Counted from the first letter of the stretch, positions 23,873 to 33,031 are shown. The stretch: 64,000 nt of DNA from Ornithomonoglobus_A sp045532455 (GCA_045532455.1 JAZSFX010000048.1:1-64000), one strand, 5' to 3'. Numbers and translations are program-made. The notes: a model not told the origin generated them from the letters alone.

Positions 23873-25216
23873 ATGGGAAAATATTTTGGAACAGATGGCT
23901 TCAGAGGCGAAGCTAATATGACTTTGAATGTGGAACACGCATTCAAGGTCGGCAGATATCTCGGATGGTATTACGGTAAAGAGCATAAATGTAAAATAGT
24001 TATAGGTAAGGATACACGTCGTTCGAGCTATATGTTTGAGTATGCACTTGTTGCAGGTCTTACTGCAAGCGGTGCTGACGCATATCTTCTGCACGTAACA
24101 ACAACACCGTCAGTATCATACGTTGCAAGAACAGAGGATTTTGATTGCGGAATAATGATAAGCGCAAGTCATAACCCGTATTATGATAACGGAATAAAGC
24201 TTATAAACAGTAAGGGCGAAAAAATGTCCGAATCAATCATTATGGATGTTGAGGCGTACCTTGATGGCGAAATTGGTGAAATTCCGTATGCAACAAGAGA
24301 AAATATAGGTTGTACAGTTGACTATGCAGTTGGCAGAAACAGATATACCGGCTATATTATATCTCTTGCAATGAATTCATATAAGGGATTAAAGGTTGGT
24401 CTTGATTGTGCAAACGGAAGCACATGGATGCTTGCAAAAAGTATCTTTGATGCACTTGGCGCGCAGACCTATGTAATAAACAATCAGCCTGACGGATACA
24501 ACATCAACACAAATTGCGGTTCTACACATATTGAGGGACTTTGCAAGTTGGTTAAGGAAAATAACCTTGATATTGGCTTTGCATTTGACGGTGATGCCGA
24601 CAGATGTCTGGCAGTTGACGAAAACGGAAATGTTTTAAGTGGCGACCATATTTTATATATGTGCGGTGTGTATATGAAGAACAAAGGCAAGCTTGCCAAG
24701 AACACAGTTGTTTCGACAGTAATGTCTAACCTAGGTCTTTATAAAGCACTCGAAAAGCAGGGTATTAACTCGGTAAAAACAGACGTTGGCGACAAATATG
24801 TGTACGAAGCAATGGTTAATGAGGGATACTGTATCGGCGGTGAGGAATCGGGACACATAATCTTCTCAAAATTTGCAACAACAGGTGATGGACTTATTAC
24901 CGCAATTAAGCTTATGGAAATCTTTATAGAAAGCAAATTGCCAATATCAAAGCTATGTGAGGATTTTGTGAAATATCCTCAGATAACAATAAACACACGT
25001 GTTAAGGATAAAGACACCGTTATGAACGACAAGGATATTGCAGACGTTGTAGCCTCTATCGAAAAAGAACTTGAGGGCGACGGAAGAATACTTTTAAGAA
25101 AAAGCGGTACAGAGCCTGTAATACGTGTTATGGTAGAAGCAAAGAGCGAGGAACTATGTAAAGAGCTTGCCCAGAAGGCAACAAATGTTATTATAGAAAA
25201 AGGATACACAGAATAA
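23873..25216 (+). CDS. glmM: Phosphoglucosamine mutase
   Basis: Converts glucosamine-6-phosphate to glucosamine-1-phosphate on the way to UDP-GlcNAc. The 447-residue product starts MGKYFGTDGFRGEAN, has the phosphoserine loop ISASHNPYYDNG with S99, the metal loop FDGDADRC near 238, the sugar-binding GGEESGHI and the phosphate-binding RKSGTEPVIRVMVE. Preceded by AAGGAG and by a glmS-type ribozyme that senses its substrate. Confidence 0.96.
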   Translation: MGKYFGTDGFRGEANMTLNVEHAFKVGRYLGWYYGKEHKCKIVIGKDTRRSSYMFEYALVAGLTASGADAYLLHVTTTPSVSYVARTEDFDCGIMISASHNPYYDNGIKLINSKGEKMSESIIMDVEAYLDGEIGEIPYATRENIGCTVDYAVGRNRYTGYIISLAMNSYKGLKVGLDCANGSTWMLAKSIFDALGAQTYVINNQPDGYNINTNCGSTHIEGLCKLVKENNLDIGFAFDGDADRCLAVDENGNVLSGDHILYMCGVYMKNKGKLAKNTVVSTVMSNLGLYKALEKQGINSVKTDVGDKYVYEAMVNEGYCIGGEESGHIIFSKFATTGDGLITAIKLMEIFIESKLPISKLCEDFVKYPQITINTRVKDKDTVMNDKDIADVVASIEKELEGDGRILLRKSGTEPVIRVMVEAKSEELCKELAQKATNVIIEKGYTE

Positions 25217-25219
25217 TAA

Positions 25220-25252
25220 GAAAGACTGTTGCATATGCAACAGTCTTTTTTT
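25220..25252. terminator. Bidirectional terminator after glmM
   Basis: AAAGACTGTTGC and GCAACAGTCTTT meet in a short AT centre, followed by T on the plus strand and by T-rich sequence on the minus strand. Confidence 0.9.
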
Positions 25253-25257
25253 AATTC

Positions 25258-25692
25258 TTATCTGCTCCAGCTTAGTTTGTAGCAGATTTCGTCGTTTTCT
25301 TCTTTCACATTGGCGCTTACTATTATAAATCCCAAATACGTAGCGTAATCCAATGCTTTACGGTTTTTCTTGTAAATTTCCATATTAAGACCCATATACA
25401 TATCCTGCACAAACTTTGCAAGCTTTGTGCCTATTCTACGGTTATGGTATTCGGGGTCTACATATATTCCTCTTATTGTTCCGTCAACAGCCACACTTAT
25501 AAAGCCTACAACCTTGTCGTTATAAGTATAAACATACGTGTCTTTTTCGTTTATATACAAGTCCCTGGCACTGCTGTAATATTTCTCCCAGAAGTTATCC
25601 TCAATAAACGGATGCCCCGCGGTAAAGCTTCGCATCCATAAATCAAGAACATCATAAGCCTCGCCGTTATTCATTTTTCGTATATTTTCCAT
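25258..25692 (-). CDS. GNAT-family N-acetyltransferase
   Basis: The 144-residue product has the GNAT acetyl-CoA pattern: DKVVGFISV, then IRGIYVDPEYHNRRIGTKLA, where the R/Q-x-x-G-x-A loop binds CoA, and ALDYATYLGF in the last motif. The substrate is unknown. It is convergent with glmM across a shared terminator. Confidence 0.9.
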   Translation of the reverse strand: MENIRKMNNGEAYDVLDLWMRSFTAGHPFIEDNFWEKYYSSARDLYINEKDTYVYTYNDKVVGFISVAVDGTIRGIYVDPEYHNRRIGTKLAKFVQDMYMGLNMEIYKKNRKALDYATYLGFIIVSANVKEENDEICYKLSWSR

Positions 25693-25715
25693 TCTGTAAC
25701 TGTTGACTCCTTTTG

Positions 25716-27041
25716 TTATTCGGTAATATATATTTTGGTTTTTAGCGGTATGTTATTCCACATCCAAGTAATATCAGCAGGGTGAAGCCTTATACAACCG
25801 TGCGAAATCATAACTCCGACTCTGCCATCATATTCACCGCCACCGTAATATCTCAGTGTTGAATGAAGAGCATATCCGTTATAAAAACGCATAATAGGTC
25901 CTACAAAATATCCGTTGTAGGGCCAGATGCTTTCCTTGCTGAAATATTCATACTCACCTGTAATTGTAGGTGTCCACGGAGCACCGATAGCACAAGGATA
26001 AGATTTTACCTGAATCCAGTGGTTTTTACTGCCCTTGTATACGCGCACTCTGAAATCTGATTTATCAACGTGTACCAACCACGCAGTTCTTGATGAAATA
26101 TTGTTCTTGTTAACGGGGTATTTTGCATACTCGGCTTTTGCTATAGCGGACTCGCCTAAAACAATATCTATATGGTCGCCAAAATCAAGGACTTTAAGCG
26201 AACACTCAAAATGCTCCGCAAAAGCTCTTACGGGAATAAATACTGTACCATCTATCTCTCTTGTGGGTGCATTCATCACAATATCTTTGCCAAATACATT
26301 TGTAATGTGAGAGTCTATATTGTACGAAACACACTTATCACCTACATAAACAGGCAGGCTGTTGTACTTTGTGTTCTTATGAGCCATAAGTCCCATTTTT
26401 TCAGCAAATGCAATAGCGGGTACATATGTAACATTATCAATTATTGTAGCCGCGGGCGAGAAGTTTTGAAGTCCCTCAGGAGTATAGATAACAGGTTGCA
26501 ACTTATACGGTTTATCACCCGACATATTATACTCATTTTTTTGTGAATCGGAAGTTGTTTTTAAAATTACTTCTTCCTTTGGGTTGTAGTTCTTGCCCTC
26601 GTATGTAACATATCTTAAGCCTGAAAATTTGGCAATAATTTCGGTGTTTGGCTCAAAATCCGATAAGTTAACGTCAAGCGTTATCTCTTTTGTTATTCCT
26701 CCAACCCACGCGTCGTCCCAACCTATATGTGTACCGTCTTTTTTGTATATATCTACTCTTGCGGCAGTATCAATCATTATAGGGTGGTCAATGAGGGACA
26801 TATAAATGGCAAGCTTGCCTGTTGTTTTAGTGTCCCTTAGATCTGTTGTTTCTTCGGGATTTTCCTCCTTGTCAAAATGTTCTTTTGGGGGAGTAGCAAT
26901 ATCCTCTGATACTTCTTCAGTGTTCTGTTCGACTTGTGAAACGTTGGTTTCGATTTCTTTAGTGGTTGTTTCTTGTGCAAATACGGTGTAAGTTCCCAAA
27001 AGCATTGCAACAAAAAGCAGTATAGATAAAGTTCTTTTCAT
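25716..27041 (-). CDS. Secreted L,D-transpeptidase with copper-amine-oxidase-like domain
   Basis: The 441-residue product has a signal peptide (1-22), an acidic linker, a copper-amine-oxidase-N-like dimer-type domain (AFAEKMGLMAH, then TVFIPVRAFAEHF, about 200-290) and a C-terminal YkuD domain with SHGCIRLHP, nucleophile C416. It would form 3-3 peptidoglycan cross-links or attach surface proteins. The two domains are a common combination in Clostridia. Confidence 0.93.
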   Translation of the reverse strand: MKRTLSILLFVAMLLGTYTVFAQETTTKEIETNVSQVEQNTEEVSEDIATPPKEHFDKEENPEETTDLRDTKTTGKLAIYMSLIDHPIMIDTAARVDIYKKDGTHIGWDDAWVGGITKEITLDVNLSDFEPNTEIIAKFSGLRYVTYEGKNYNPKEEVILKTTSDSQKNEYNMSGDKPYKLQPVIYTPEGLQNFSPAATIIDNVTYVPAIAFAEKMGLMAHKNTKYNSLPVYVGDKCVSYNIDSHITNVFGKDIVMNAPTREIDGTVFIPVRAFAEHFECSLKVLDFGDHIDIVLGESAIAKAEYAKYPVNKNNISSRTAWLVHVDKSDFRVRVYKGSKNHWIQVKSYPCAIGAPWTPTITGEYEYFSKESIWPYNGYFVGPIMRFYNGYALHSTLRYYGGGEYDGRVGVMISHGCIRLHPADITWMWNNIPLKTKIYITE

Positions 27042-27057
27042 ATATTTCCTCCGTGGG

Positions 27058-28323
27058 TTAGTTATACTTTTTAATACCTATATCTTTTCTGTAGTGTGCA
27101 TCTTTGAAGTTTATTTTTTTGACTGCCTCATACGACTTTGCTATTGCCATATCCAGATTTGGTGCAACTGCAGTAACGCCAAGAACCCGGCCGCCATTTG
27201 TAAGAGTTTTACCGTTCTTTACAGCAGTTCCTGCGTGGAACACTACCAAGTCATCATTCTTAACATCTTCAAGACCGCTTATTTCGTAGCCCTTTTGATA
27301 TGACAGGGGATAACCGCCCGACGCCATAACAACACATACTGCCGCATTGTCTGCCCATTTTATATCAATTTCGTCGAGTCTTTCGTCAATTACTGCTTCC
27401 ATAATGTCAACTAAATCAGTTTCAAGTCTTGGCAGAACAACCTGTGTTTCGGGGTCGCCAAAACGGCAGTTGTATTCAATAACCTTAACTCCATTTTGTG
27501 TCATCATAAGTCCGAAGTACAAAACACCCTTAAAAGGTCTGCCCTCAGCTTGCATAGCCTTTATTGTGGGCAGGAATATATTTTGCATACATTCGTCCTC
27601 TTTTGCCTTATCATAAAGACGACTTGGTGAGAATGTACCCATTCCGCCCGTGTTTAAGCCCTCGTCGTTATCGTACGCTCTTTTGTGGTCTTGTGCCGAA
27701 ACCATCGGCTTAACAGTTTTACCGTCGGTAAATGCTAAAACAGAAACCTCAGGACCTGTTAAGAACTCCTCAATTACAACGCGGCTTCCGCTTTTGCCGA
27801 ATTTACCGCCGTCAATCATATCGTGAATTGCTTCTTCGGCCTCTTCAAAATTCTGGGCAATAATAACACCCTTGCCCAATGCAAGACCGTCTGCTTTTAT
27901 AACTGTCGGGAATGAGCCTTTTTTTACATACTCAATAGCCTCATTGCTGTCTGTAAATACTTCGTATCCCGCAGTGGGTATGTTGTACTTTTTCATCAAG
28001 TTTTTAGAAAAAGCCTTACTGCCCTCTATGATTGCTGCATTTGCACGAGGACCAAAAGCACGTATTCCTGCTTGCTCCATTGCATCTACCATACCGTCAA
28101 CCAGGGGGTCATCGGGTGCAACCATAACCAAGTCGATGTTGTTTTCCTTTGCAAAGGCAACCATCTTTTCTTTGTCCATTACGTTTATATCAACACACTC
28201 AGCAAGTTCGGAAATTCCTCCGTTACCTGGTGCGCAGTATATTTTATCAACTTTTTTAGATTGTGCAATCTTCCATATTACTGCGTGCTCACGTCCGCCG
28301 CTTCCTACTACTAGTATTTTCAT
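27058..28323 (-). CDS. purD: Phosphoribosylamine-glycine ligase
   Basis: Second step of IMP synthesis, an ATP-grasp ligase. The 421-residue product begins MKILVVGSGGREHAV and has IKADGLALGKGV and NCRFGDPETQVVLPR. It is the last gene of the pur operon; a 147-base gap with a structured hairpin lies between it and the transformylase gene. Confidence 0.97.
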   Translation of the reverse strand: MKILVVGSGGREHAVIWKIAQSKKVDKIYCAPGNGGISELAECVDINVMDKEKMVAFAKENNIDLVMVAPDDPLVDGMVDAMEQAGIRAFGPRANAAIIEGSKAFSKNLMKKYNIPTAGYEVFTDSNEAIEYVKKGSFPTVIKADGLALGKGVIIAQNFEEAEEAIHDMIDGGKFGKSGSRVVIEEFLTGPEVSVLAFTDGKTVKPMVSAQDHKRAYDNDEGLNTGGMGTFSPSRLYDKAKEDECMQNIFLPTIKAMQAEGRPFKGVLYFGLMMTQNGVKVIEYNCRFGDPETQVVLPRLETDLVDIMEAVIDERLDEIDIKWADNAAVCVVMASGGYPLSYQKGYEISGLEDVKNDDLVVFHAGTAVKNGKTLTNGGRVLGVTAVAPNLDMAIAKSYEAVKKINFKDAHYRKDIGIKKYN

Positions 28324-28354
28324 ATTTCTACCTATTTAAATCCTTTCACAAAAT

Positions 28355-28460
28355 CAAGTTTGAAAGAAAATTGTTCAGATTGTGCGTTTACGCAATTGCC
28401 GTGTATGTTTATACACAAATGAGTGTAAATGCGCAAGATGGGCAATTTTACTCAAACTTA
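28355..28460 (-). other. Structured hairpin element, copy 1 (purH-purD gap)
   Basis: On the coding strand the outer stem AAGTTTGA/TCAAACTT and AAAATTG/CAATTTT encloses CATCTT, an inner stem with TTGCGCATTTAC opposite GTAAACGCACAA, an apical GTGTAT-AAAC-ATACAC hairpin, and AATCTGAAC. The internal-loop sequences CATCTT and AATCTGAAC recur in copies at 33.8 and 39.4 kb with different stem sequences. No open frame in the gap. Confidence 0.65.
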
Positions 28461-28470
28461 TATACACCAA

Positions 28471-29643
28471 TTAATGATGGAATAATCTTATCTTTGTAAA
28501 TGCCATTGCCATATTGTACTTGTTGCAAGTATCAATTACGTGGTCATCTCTGATTGAGCCGCCAGGTTGTGCAATAACTGTTACGCCCGATTTGTGTGCT
28601 CTTTCTATGTTATCTCCAAACGGGAAGAATGCGTCTGAGCCTAGTGCAACGTCTGTGTTCTTCTTAAGCCATTCTTTTTGTTCTTCCTTTGTGAAAACGG
28701 GTGGTTTTACCTTGAAGGTATTTTCCCATACACCGTCAGCTAAAACGTCCATATACTCGTCGCTTATGTATACGTCTATTGCATTATCTCTGTCTGCTCT
28801 CTTTATTCCGTCAACAAACTGAAGATTTAAAACCTGAGGTGCTTGTCTTAACCACCATATATCTGCTTTGTTACCTGCAAGACGTGTACAGTGGATACGT
28901 GATTGCTGACCTGCACCAATACCTATTGCCTGACCGTCTTTTACATAGCATACACTGTTTGACTGTGTGTATTTTAAAACAATAAGCGAAATCATAAGGT
29001 CGCGCTTTTGTTCTTTTGTAAGCTCTTTATTATCTGTAACAATTTCTGAAAGTAGATCTTCATTAATATCAAGGTTGTTTCTGCCTTGTTCAAAGGTAAT
29101 ACCAAAAACCTGCTTATGTTCAATTTCTTCGGGAACATAATTTTTGTCTATTTTTATAACGTTATAGTTACCGTTCTTTTTAGCCTTCAGGATTTCCAGA
29201 GCCTCATCGCTGTACGATGGTGCAATAACGCCGTCGGATACTTCCTTTTTTATAAGGAGTGCAGTTGCTTTGTCGCACTCGTCAGAAAGTGCAATAAAAT
29301 CACCGAATGATGACATTCTGTCAGCGCCTCTTGCTCTTGCATAAGCATTTGCAAGGGGAGTGAGCTCAACATCGTCTACAAAATATATCTTCTTTAATGT
29401 ATCGCTAAGCGGTAGACCAACTGCGGCACCGGCAGGGGATACGTGCTTAAAAGAAGTAGCAGACGGAAGTCCTGTTGCCTTTTTTAGCTCCTTTACAAGC
29501 TGATAGCCGTTTAGTGCGTCAAGCAAATTGATATAACCTGGATTTCCGCTTATAATTTCGAACGGTAAATCACCGTTTTGCATAAATACCTTTGATGGTT
29601 TCTGGTTTGGATTACAACCGTATTTTAATTGAAGTTCTTTCAT
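28471..29643 (-). CDS. purH: AICAR formyltransferase, stand-alone (PurH C-terminal domain only)
   Basis: The 390-residue product covers only the transformylase part of PurH (KYGCNPNQKPSKVF at the start; TSFKHVSPAGAAVGLPLS with active-site Lys and His; GIGAGQQSR; DAFFPFGDNIERA). The IMP cyclohydrolase domain of the usual bifunctional PurH is missing. That step is supplied by purO, 27 bases upstream on the same strand. Stand-alone enzymes of this kind are sometimes named PurV. Confidence 0.93.
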   Translation of the reverse strand: MKELQLKYGCNPNQKPSKVFMQNGDLPFEIISGNPGYINLLDALNGYQLVKELKKATGLPSATSFKHVSPAGAAVGLPLSDTLKKIYFVDDVELTPLANAYARARGADRMSSFGDFIALSDECDKATALLIKKEVSDGVIAPSYSDEALEILKAKKNGNYNVIKIDKNYVPEEIEHKQVFGITFEQGRNNLDINEDLLSEIVTDNKELTKEQKRDLMISLIVLKYTQSNSVCYVKDGQAIGIGAGQQSRIHCTRLAGNKADIWWLRQAPQVLNLQFVDGIKRADRDNAIDVYISDEYMDVLADGVWENTFKVKPPVFTKEEQKEWLKKNTDVALGSDAFFPFGDNIERAHKSGVTVIAQPGGSIRDDHVIDTCNKYNMAMAFTKIRLFHH

Positions 29644-29670
29644 TTTCAGGATATCCTTTCGTATATTTCG

Positions 29671-30384
29671 TTATTTATTTTTGTTTATAATTCTTGTCTG
29701 GAAACTGCCATCTTCTAAATTGATATATCTCACAAACAAAGAAACCTTGTTTTCTTCGTTTAAAGATGTCCACAATCCATTTGTAAATTCATCAATGTCG
29801 TTTGGAATCATTACCTGTTTTGGCTCACCCTCAAATGACGGCAGGGGATTACCATCACCCTGATATGTGTGAATAAAATGTCCCTCACCGCTTATTGGTG
29901 TTGAGTACGAGAAAGTATATCTTCTGCAGGAGTCGGGATTTCCGTTTGCACTCTTTAGAATTGACAGTGCATAGTTAAAATCATTCTCACCCGTTTTAAT
30001 AATACCCGAAATTCTTGGTGTGTAGTTTGGAGCATCGTCTTCATATTCTCTTGTACGAAGTGATTGCTCAAATGTCATTTGATTATTCATCGATTCGTAA
30101 ATTGTATCGGTCTGGTCTCCGTTTGTTACGATTGTTTTGTTGCCAAGAACACGTACGGGCGCGTATATTATAAGATGTGGGTCTTCAAGCTTTGACGGAT
30201 CATACGCTTGTGTACGGATTCCATCGCCATCTTCAACAAACACTCTGTTGCGGCTGTTTACACTTCTGCCCATTATAAAATAAGCACTGACTGCCGACTT
30301 TCCATCTGCAGATTTACCAATAACAATACCTCTGCCTGGATATGAGTTGTTTTGTAATTCTTCGTATATATTGATTGTTTTCAT
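29671..30384 (-). CDS. purO: IMP cyclohydrolase, PurO type
   Basis: Closes FAICAR to IMP. The 237-residue product (ATG at 30384; ATG at 30396 is an alternative) has NSYPGRGIVIGKSADGKSA, YFIMGRSVNSRNRVF and ISGIIKTGENDFNYALSIL, characteristic of the archaeal-type PurO family, unrelated to the PurH cyclohydrolase domain. It sits exactly between purN and the transformylase gene, completing the split pathway. Confidence 0.92.
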   Translation of the reverse strand: MKTINIYEELQNNSYPGRGIVIGKSADGKSAVSAYFIMGRSVNSRNRVFVEDGDGIRTQAYDPSKLEDPHLIIYAPVRVLGNKTIVTNGDQTDTIYESMNNQMTFEQSLRTREYEDDAPNYTPRISGIIKTGENDFNYALSILKSANGNPDSCRRYTFSYSTPISGEGHFIHTYQGDGNPLPSFEGEPKQVMIPNDIDEFTNGLWTSLNEENKVSLFVRYINLEDGSFQTRIINKNK

Positions 30385-30403
30385 TTTAATTTCCATTGCC
30401 TTT

Positions 30404-31000
30404 CTATATTTCACCTGCGCATACCATCTCAACGGCCTTAGGGAGAATTTGCCATTCAGCTTCCTCCATAACACGCTTTTGCAGAGTTTCGGCACTGTCG
30501 CCATCGTTTATGTACACTGCCTTTTGTAAAATGATTTTACCACCGTCTACGACTTCGTTTACAAAATGCACTGTTGCACCTGTAACCTTTACACCGTAAT
30601 CAAGTGCCGCCTCGTGAACTTTAAGTCCATACATACCGTTTCCACAGAATGACGGTATCAAAGATGGGTGTATATTTATTATTCTGTTACTGTATTCCTC
30701 TAAAAAGCTCTCACCAAGTATTGCCAAAAATCCGGCAAGTACGATTATATCAACTTTTTTGGAAATCATATAATCACGCAGTGCTTTGTCAAATACTTGC
30801 GCACTGCCGCATTCCTTTTTAGTTATAACCTTTGCGTCAATACCTGCGTTTTTAGCACGCTCAAGCGCGTAAACATCTGGCTTATTCGATACTACCGTAA
30901 CAATTTCGCCGCTTTTTATAACGCCGCCATTTTGTGCATCTATAAGAGCCTGCAGATTTGTTCCGCCACCGGATACAAGAACACCTATTCTCTTTTTCAA
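30404..31000 (-). CDS. purN: Phosphoribosylglycinamide formyltransferase
   Basis: The 198-residue product begins KKRIGVLVSGGGTNLQALID and contains FLAILGESFLEEYSNRIINI followed by HPSLIPSF, with the catalytic Asn/His of the family, and ATVHFVNEVVDGG. It uses 10-formyl-tetrahydrofolate to formylate GAR. Its start overlaps the purM stop by four bases. Confidence 0.96.
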   Translation of the reverse strand: MKKRIGVLVSGGGTNLQALIDAQNGGVIKSGEIVTVVSNKPDVYALERAKNAGIDAKVITKKECGSAQVFDKALRDYMISKKVDIIVLAGFLAILGESFLEEYSNRIINIHPSLIPSFCGNGMYGLKVHEAALDYGVKVTGATVHFVNEVVDGGKIILQKAVYINDGDSAETLQKRVMEEAEWQILPKAVEMVCAGEI

Positions 31001-32034
31001 ATTATGTCAACTCCCTTTTCGCCCTCAATAAGCTCGCCTATAACATAAACTGTTTCACCGGCTTCTTCAAGACACTTAACTGCCGCATCTGCCTTGTCGG
31101 CATCAACTGCAACTATCATACCAATACCCATGTTAAAGGTATTGTACATATCTCTTTCAGGAACGTTTGCCATTTTCTGCATCAGGTTAAATATCGGCAG
31201 AATTTCCCATGTACCCTTTTTGATGACTGCTCTTAAATTATCCGATAACATTCTCGGAACATTTTCTATAAATCCACCGCCTGTTATGTGTGATACAGTG
31301 TTTATACCAACTTCCTCGATAAGCTTCAACAATGGCTTTACGTATATTTTTGTAGGAGTAAGAAGCTCCTCGCCAATTTCTTTGCCAAGCTCCTCGCTGT
31401 ATGTATGTAGCTTTGCTGCCGCATCATCACTGTTTAGGTCGAATATTTTTCTTACAAGTGAATATCCGTTTGAGTGAACACCGCTTGAGGCAAGTCCTAT
31501 AAGCACGTCGCCTGCCTTTGCCTTTGCACCGTCTGTGATTTTTGACTTTTCTACAACACCCACGCTAAAGCCTGCAAGGTCATATTCATCAACGGGGTAG
31601 AATCCCGGCATTTCGGCAGTTTCGCCGCCAACTAATGCACAACCTGCCTTTACACAACCGTCTGCAACACCTTTTACAATTTGTGCAACCTTTTCGGGAT
31701 AGTTTTTGCCAACTGCAAGATAGTCAAGGAAAAACAATGGTTTAGCGCCGCTGCATGCAACGTCGTTTACGCACATTGCAACGCAGTCCTGACCTATTGT
31801 ATCGTGCTTGTCCATCAAAAATGCAATTCTGAGCTTTGTACCAACTCCGTCAGTACCTGATACAAGTACAGGGTTTTCGTAGCCCTTTGGAATTTCAAAA
31901 AGACCGCCAAAACCGCCAATGCCGCCAAGTACACCCTCGATTGCTGTCTTTTTAACGTCTTCTTTTATAAGTCTTACTGATTCGTAGCCGGCTTCTACGT
32001 CAACGCCGGCGCTTTTGTACATATTCTCTGCCAT
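30997..32034 (-). CDS. purM: Phosphoribosylformylglycinamidine cyclo-ligase (AIR synthetase)
   Basis: The 345-residue product (ATG at 32034 after AAGGAG) has YKSAGVDVEAGYE, VLVSGTDGVGTKLRIAF, ALVGGETAEMPGFY and HITGGGFIENVPRML. It makes AIR from FGAM. Located between purE and purN with short gaps. Confidence 0.97.
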   Translation of the reverse strand: MAENMYKSAGVDVEAGYESVRLIKEDVKKTAIEGVLGGIGGFGGLFEIPKGYENPVLVSGTDGVGTKLRIAFLMDKHDTIGQDCVAMCVNDVACSGAKPLFFLDYLAVGKNYPEKVAQIVKGVADGCVKAGCALVGGETAEMPGFYPVDEYDLAGFSVGVVEKSKITDGAKAKAGDVLIGLASSGVHSNGYSLVRKIFDLNSDDAAAKLHTYSEELGKEIGEELLTPTKIYVKPLLKLIEEVGINTVSHITGGGFIENVPRMLSDNLRAVIKKGTWEILPIFNLMQKMANVPERDMYNTFNMGIGMIVAVDADKADAAVKCLEEAGETVYVIGELIEGEKGVDII

Positions 32035-32044
32035 GTTCTTCTCC

Positions 32045-32545
32045 TTATAACTCACTTACTGTTTTTTTAATTTTATCATTTTTTGCCATAACACCGTCAA
32101 CCATCTTCTGCTTTTCGGCATTAAGCATATCTTTTAAGTAATCATATTTTAGCGCTAACATCTGTGCCGCTAAAATTGCCGCATTTGTGCCATTATCTAT
32201 ACCCACTGTAGCAACAGGAATTCCGGGCGGCATCTGAACAGTTGCCAAAAGAGCGTCAAGACCATTCATCGAAGCATTTATTGGAATTCCGATAACGGGT
32301 AGGGTAGTGTGTGCGGCAATAACACCGCCAAGGTGTGCCGCCATACCTGCCGCGCAGATTATAACCTCAATTCCGTTAGTTATAGCATTCTTAGAAAATT
32401 CTGCCGCCATATCGGGTGTTCTGTGTGCCGATATGACATTAACGTCAACTTCAATATTAAAGCTTTTTAATTTTTTTACACAGCTTTCCAATTTCGGAAA
32501 GTCAGAGTCCGAACCCATAATGAGTGCAACCTTTGGTGTAGACAT
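32045..32545 (-). CDS. purE: N5-carboxyaminoimidazole ribonucleotide mutase
   Basis: The 166-residue product (ATG at 32545 after GAAAGGA) has VALIMGSDSDFPKLE, VISAHRTPD and AAGMAAHLGGVIAAHT, the class I PurE motifs. It is the first gene of the six-gene pur operon. No purK, purC, purF or purL is in the window. Confidence 0.97.
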   Translation of the reverse strand: MSTPKVALIMGSDSDFPKLESCVKKLKSFNIEVDVNVISAHRTPDMAAEFSKNAITNGIEVIICAAGMAAHLGGVIAAHTTLPVIGIPINASMNGLDALLATVQMPPGIPVATVGIDNGTNAAILAAQMLALKYDYLKDMLNAEKQKMVDGVMAKNDKIKKTVSEL

Positions 32546-32564
32546 ATGTATCAATCCTTTCGTG

Positions 32565-32589
32565 TCTGTACAAAAAACCTCCGTACAGA
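32565..32589 (-). promoter_or_regulatory. Hairpin in the purE leader with an exposed GGAGG
   Basis: On the mRNA strand TCTGTAC (32589-32583) pairs with GTACAGA (32571-32565), and the 11-base loop holds GGAGG and a T run. The real ribosome site of purE (GAAAGGA) is further down. It may be a short attenuator or protein-binding element. Confidence 0.4.
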
Positions 32590-32610
32590 GCATATAATAT
32601 CCTAATATAT

Positions 32611-32639
32611 ATAGTACCAAAAATATCGCATATTGTCAA
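32611..32639 (-). promoter_or_regulatory. Promoter of the pur operon
   Basis: Minus-strand TTGACA (32639-32634) and TACTAT (32616-32611) with a 17-base spacer. Confidence 0.82.
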
Positions 32640-32710
32640 TAAATTTCCGTAAGAATTGTTGCACAAAAATATTGGTATACTATAACAATAACATAAATAA
32701 AATTCCAAAA

Positions 32711-32752
32711 AAGGGCGTTTGGTCTGCAAATGTTTGCAGACCAAACGCCCTT
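32711..32752 (-). terminator. Terminator of the Asn/Gln-rich small gene
   Basis: A perfect 20-base stem (32711-32730 with 32733-32752, starting AAGGGCGTTTGG) around a two-base turn, followed by a T run on the minus strand. It is the longest perfect hairpin in the window. Confidence 0.88.
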
Positions 32753-32767
32753 AACCTAAAAAAGAAG

Positions 32768-32914
32768 TTATCTGTTTTGGTTTTGGTTATTTTTGTTTTG
32801 ATTTTCGTTTTGATTTTTGTTCTGGTTTTGATTATTTTTGTTTTGATTTTCGTTTTGATTTTTGTTTTGGTTTTGGTTTTGGTTATTCTTGTTTTGATTT
32901 TCGTTAAATGACAT
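32768..32914 (-). CDS. Asn/Gln/Lys repeat mini-protein
   Basis: A 48-residue frame starts with ATG at 32914, preceded eight bases earlier by AAAGGAGG, and stops at TAA (32768-32770). After MSF the product is made of only Asn, Gln, Lys, Glu and a final Arg, in a repeating NQN(K/E) pattern. It is followed at once by a strong terminator. Codons AAC/AAT and CAA are mixed, so the repeat is not a simple DNA slippage tract. Function unknown; a disordered spore- or stress-related protein is a guess. Confidence 0.75.
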   Translation of the reverse strand: MSFNENQNKNNQNQNQNKNQNENQNKNNQNQNKNQNENQNKNNQNQNR

Positions 32915-33002
32915 GACGTGCGCCTCCTTTCATCATTCAATATAATGCCCTCAAAGTTATGATTTTATTCTAAAAAAATTTTTTAAAAAAGCGAAAATAT
33001 GT

Positions 33003-33031
33003 TTGACAAAAATCAATATTTGTGTTATTAT
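33003..33031 (+). promoter_or_regulatory. Promoter of lexA
   Basis: TTGACA (33003-33008) and TATTAT (33026-33031) with a 17-base spacer. Downstream at 33052-33074 an imperfect inverted repeat, GACGAAATT and AAATTTGTC, could be an operator; the Bacillus-type LexA box GAAC-N4-GTTC is not seen. Confidence 0.82.

Noticed and set aside
32768..32900. Short tandem repeats that could look like a CRISPR or a tandem-repeat array
   Set aside because: The units are irregular multiples of codons for Asn, Gln and Lys inside a frame; there are no spacers of equal length and no cas genes.
32633..32911. Plus-strand frame coding a repetitive hydrophobic protein rich in Leu, Val, Ile and Phe
   Set aside because: It has no ribosome site and is the reverse complement of the Asn/Gln mini-gene, which has a strong ribosome site and terminator. 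The repetition comes from the other strand.
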